Assembly (NCBI GenBank): GCA_002409375.1
Contig: DHNF01000122.1
Span: 2,186-7,464, forward strand
Length of the DNA: 5,279 nucleotides
Source of the DNA: Ruminococcaceae bacterium UBA5423
GTDB lineage: Bacteria > Bacillota > Clostridia > Oscillospirales > Acutalibacteraceae
Reading direction: 5' to 3'
Shown here: piece by piece, positions 5,262-5,279 of the stretch
Position numbering within the stretch: position 1 is the first letter of the stretch
Layout: each line of letters starts with the position of its first letter
The notes under the pieces: model-generated
What the model was told of the DNA's origin: nothing
What the model saw: the letters and a program-made list of their open reading frames with translations, nothing else
Databases searched by the model: none
Translations under genes and position numbers: made by a program

Positions 5262-5279
5262 AATACTGATTCTCATTAA
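5262..5279. promoter_or_regulatory. Fur-box-like sequence at the right window edge (tentative)
   Basis: On the minus strand, TTAATGAGAATCAGTATT matches 14 of the 18 alignable bases of the classical 19-bp Fur consensus GATAATGATAATCATTATC; the first consensus base falls outside the window. It is immediately followed by a TATAAT-like sequence. It may belong to a gene beyond the window rather than to the S41 gene. AT-rich DNA produces such matches by chance, so this is a weak call. Confidence 0.3.

Overview
The window is one strand of a low-to-moderate GC bacterial chromosome, very probably a Clostridia-type Firmicute (perhaps Oscillospiraceae/Ruminococcaceae-like). This is inferred from the purine-rich ribosome binding sites, the sigma-A-type promoters, the use of ThyX for dTMP synthesis, and the particular families present (DUF2156, a two-part GNAT protein, and an S41/PDZ protein). 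The species cannot be named from the sequence. Every gene I accept lies on the minus strand, so transcription runs from high to low coordinates. I see no RNA gene, mobile element or CRISPR array.

Layout in the direction of transcription. At the right edge (5102-5279) is an intergenic regulatory region with a near-consensus promoter (TTGACT, 17 bp, TATAAT), small inverted repeats over the promoter elements, and at the very edge an 18-bp stretch resembling a Fur box. The promoter drives a 422-residue membrane-anchored S41/PDZ protein (3833-5101), which ends at a strong hairpin terminator (3788-3819). A 300-bp gap follows, holding that terminator, one unexplained inverted repeat and an extended -10 promoter. 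That promoter starts a five-gene operon: thyX (2755-3525), tmk (2099-2755, overlapping thyX by one base), a DUF2156 protein (1167-2081, TTG start), a GNAT acetyltransferase (283-1164, two bases downstream) and a DJ-1/PfpI family protein (1-240, cut by the window edge).

How the genes work together. ThyX makes dTMP from dUMP and Tmk phosphorylates it to dTDP, so the first two genes are consecutive steps of dTTP supply and appear translationally coupled. The next two genes encode GNAT-fold acyltransferases of unknown substrate. The last encodes a probable deglycase, chaperone or peptidase-like DJ-1 protein. Their link to dTMP synthesis is not evident and may simply be shared transcription.

The most striking observation is in the S41 protein. 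It keeps the PDZ domain and the overall fold motifs, but glycine (G295) stands at the catalytic serine position and histidine (H320) at the catalytic lysine position, exactly 25 residues apart as in active enzymes. It therefore looks like a membrane-anchored pseudoprotease. A second residue-level oddity is Tmk, where alanine replaces the aspartate of the DR-Y motif. I do not see a clearly novel multi-gene system here.
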